DNA of 7,359 bases from an uncultured Porphyromonadaceae bacterium (GTDB taxonomy: Bacteria; Bacteroidota; Bacteroidia; Bacteroidales; Muribaculaceae), in NCBI GenBank assembly GCA_947176285.1, contig CAMWQF010000139.1, positions 1 to 7,359 on the forward strand. Direction: 5' to 3'. The position numbers and the translations under genes are program-made. Shown piece after piece: positions 6,845-7,359 of the stretch. The stretch's first letter is position 1. Each line of letters starts with the position of its first letter. The notes beneath the pieces are model-generated. The model was not told the origin of the DNA and made no database searches. It worked only from the letters and a program-made list of their open reading frames with translations.

Positions 6845-7359
6845 TTATTCTTTGTTGGAAAGTGTCTCCAGGATGCCATGAAGTTTAGTAGCACCACTGT
6901 TGAGGGCTGAGATGACGTTCTTAGCAGGCGATTGCAGCAATGCAATGACATCTGCAATAAGTTCGTTCTTGCTCTTGATAGAGGCAAGGGTATCCAACAT
7001 TTCCTCGCCAATGTATACGCTTTCTTCTACGAATGCACCCTTAAGCATTGGGAGTGTTTCCTTTTTGTCGCGAAACTTCTTGAGCATCTTAGCAGGAGCG
7101 TTGCCTACGTTTGAGAGAAGAAGTGTTGTTTCGCCATGAAGAAGGTCGTAGAGTTCTGAGTAGTCGAGTTCACTTGCCTCAAAAGCCTTCTTGAGAAGTG
7201 TGTTCTTCACACATAGCATTTTAATGCCATCCTGGAAGCAAGCACGACGCAATGCACTTGTCTTTTCTGCGTTCAGTCCCTGTGACTGTACGAGATAGAC
7301 ACAACTATATTCCTTGAGAGTCTCGCCGATCTTTTCAATCAGCAGGGTCTTATCTTCTT
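6845..7359 (-). CDS. rplJ: 50S ribosomal protein uL10 (partial, first few codons beyond right edge)
   Basis: Stalk base protein. The N-terminal domain binds 23S rRNA in the GTPase-associated centre with L11, and the C-terminal helix carries L12 dimers. From the right edge the frame reads EDKTLLIEKIGETLKEY and continues for 170 residues to TAA at 6845. Bacteroidales L10 is about 172-175 aa, so only about the first three residues are missing; the two edge bases AA (7359-7358) end a codon such as Lys. Features include TSALRRACF in the RNA-binding domain, VKNTLLKKAFE, and the C-terminal helical tail from about SKNELIADV to LETLSNKE that should bind L12. A TTG at 7252 is inside the conserved domain and is Leu, not a start. 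The L10 leader, where autoregulation by L10/L12 is known in other bacteria, lies outside the window. Confidence 0.98.
   Translation of the reverse strand, partial: EDKTLLIEKIGETLKEYSCVYLVQSQGLNAEKTSALRRACFQDGIKMLCVKNTLLKKAFEASELDYSELYDLLHGETTLLLSNVGNAPAKMLKKFRDKKETLPMLKGAFVEESVYIGEEMLDTLASIKSKNELIADVIALLQSPAKNVISALNSGATKLHGILETLSNKE

Noticed and set aside
7250..7252. TTG as an alternative rplJ start giving a 135-aa protein
   Set aside because: The frame continues upstream with clear L10 sequence to the window edge, and TTG encodes an internal Leu within the conserved domain.

Overview
The window holds the end of a ribosomal-protein operon running into the RNA polymerase genes, all on the minus strand. 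In transcription order (right to left) it contains rplJ (ribosomal protein bL10/uL10, missing only its first few codons), rplL (bL12, complete), rpoB (RNA polymerase beta subunit, complete, 1271 aa) and rpoC (beta' subunit, first 741 codons, cut by the left edge). This is the near-universal bacterial rplJL-rpoBC order. I see no mobile element, CRISPR array, tRNA or rRNA, and no accessory gene.

The proteins point to Bacteroidota, most likely order Bacteroidales. The N-terminus of L12, the Ala-rich L12 hinge, the beta wording around the rifampicin pocket and the S-A-R variant of switch 2 in beta' all resemble Bacteroides/Muribaculaceae-type homologues as I remember them. Family-level placement (possibly Muribaculaceae) is a guess. 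Starts of rplL and rpoB lack a Shine-Dalgarno sequence and follow A/T-rich leaders, which is usual in Bacteroidota.

Layout: 1-2224 rpoC (partial); 2225-2312 short spacer with a well-formed RNA hairpin just upstream of a purine-rich RBS-like stretch; 2313-6128 rpoB; 6129-6433 a 305-base spacer with a terminator/attenuator-like GC-rich hairpin shortly after rplL, a small weak hairpin, a long bulged hairpin, and an A/T-rich rpoB leader; 6434-6808 rplL; 6809-6844 a short A-rich spacer; 6845-7359 rplJ (partial).

Together the genes couple ribosome stalk production (L10 plus multiple copies of L12) to synthesis of the two large polymerase subunits. Many more copies of L12 than of beta/beta' are needed, so a partial terminator and an mRNA-processing hairpin between rplL and rpoB make sense. 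In E. coli the same intergenic position carries an attenuator and an RNase III site. The most interesting signals here are therefore three RNA structures in the spacers. In all three the G-U wobble pairs exist only in the minus-strand transcript, which supports RNA function. I did not find a novel biological system; apart from these structures the region is conserved core genome.
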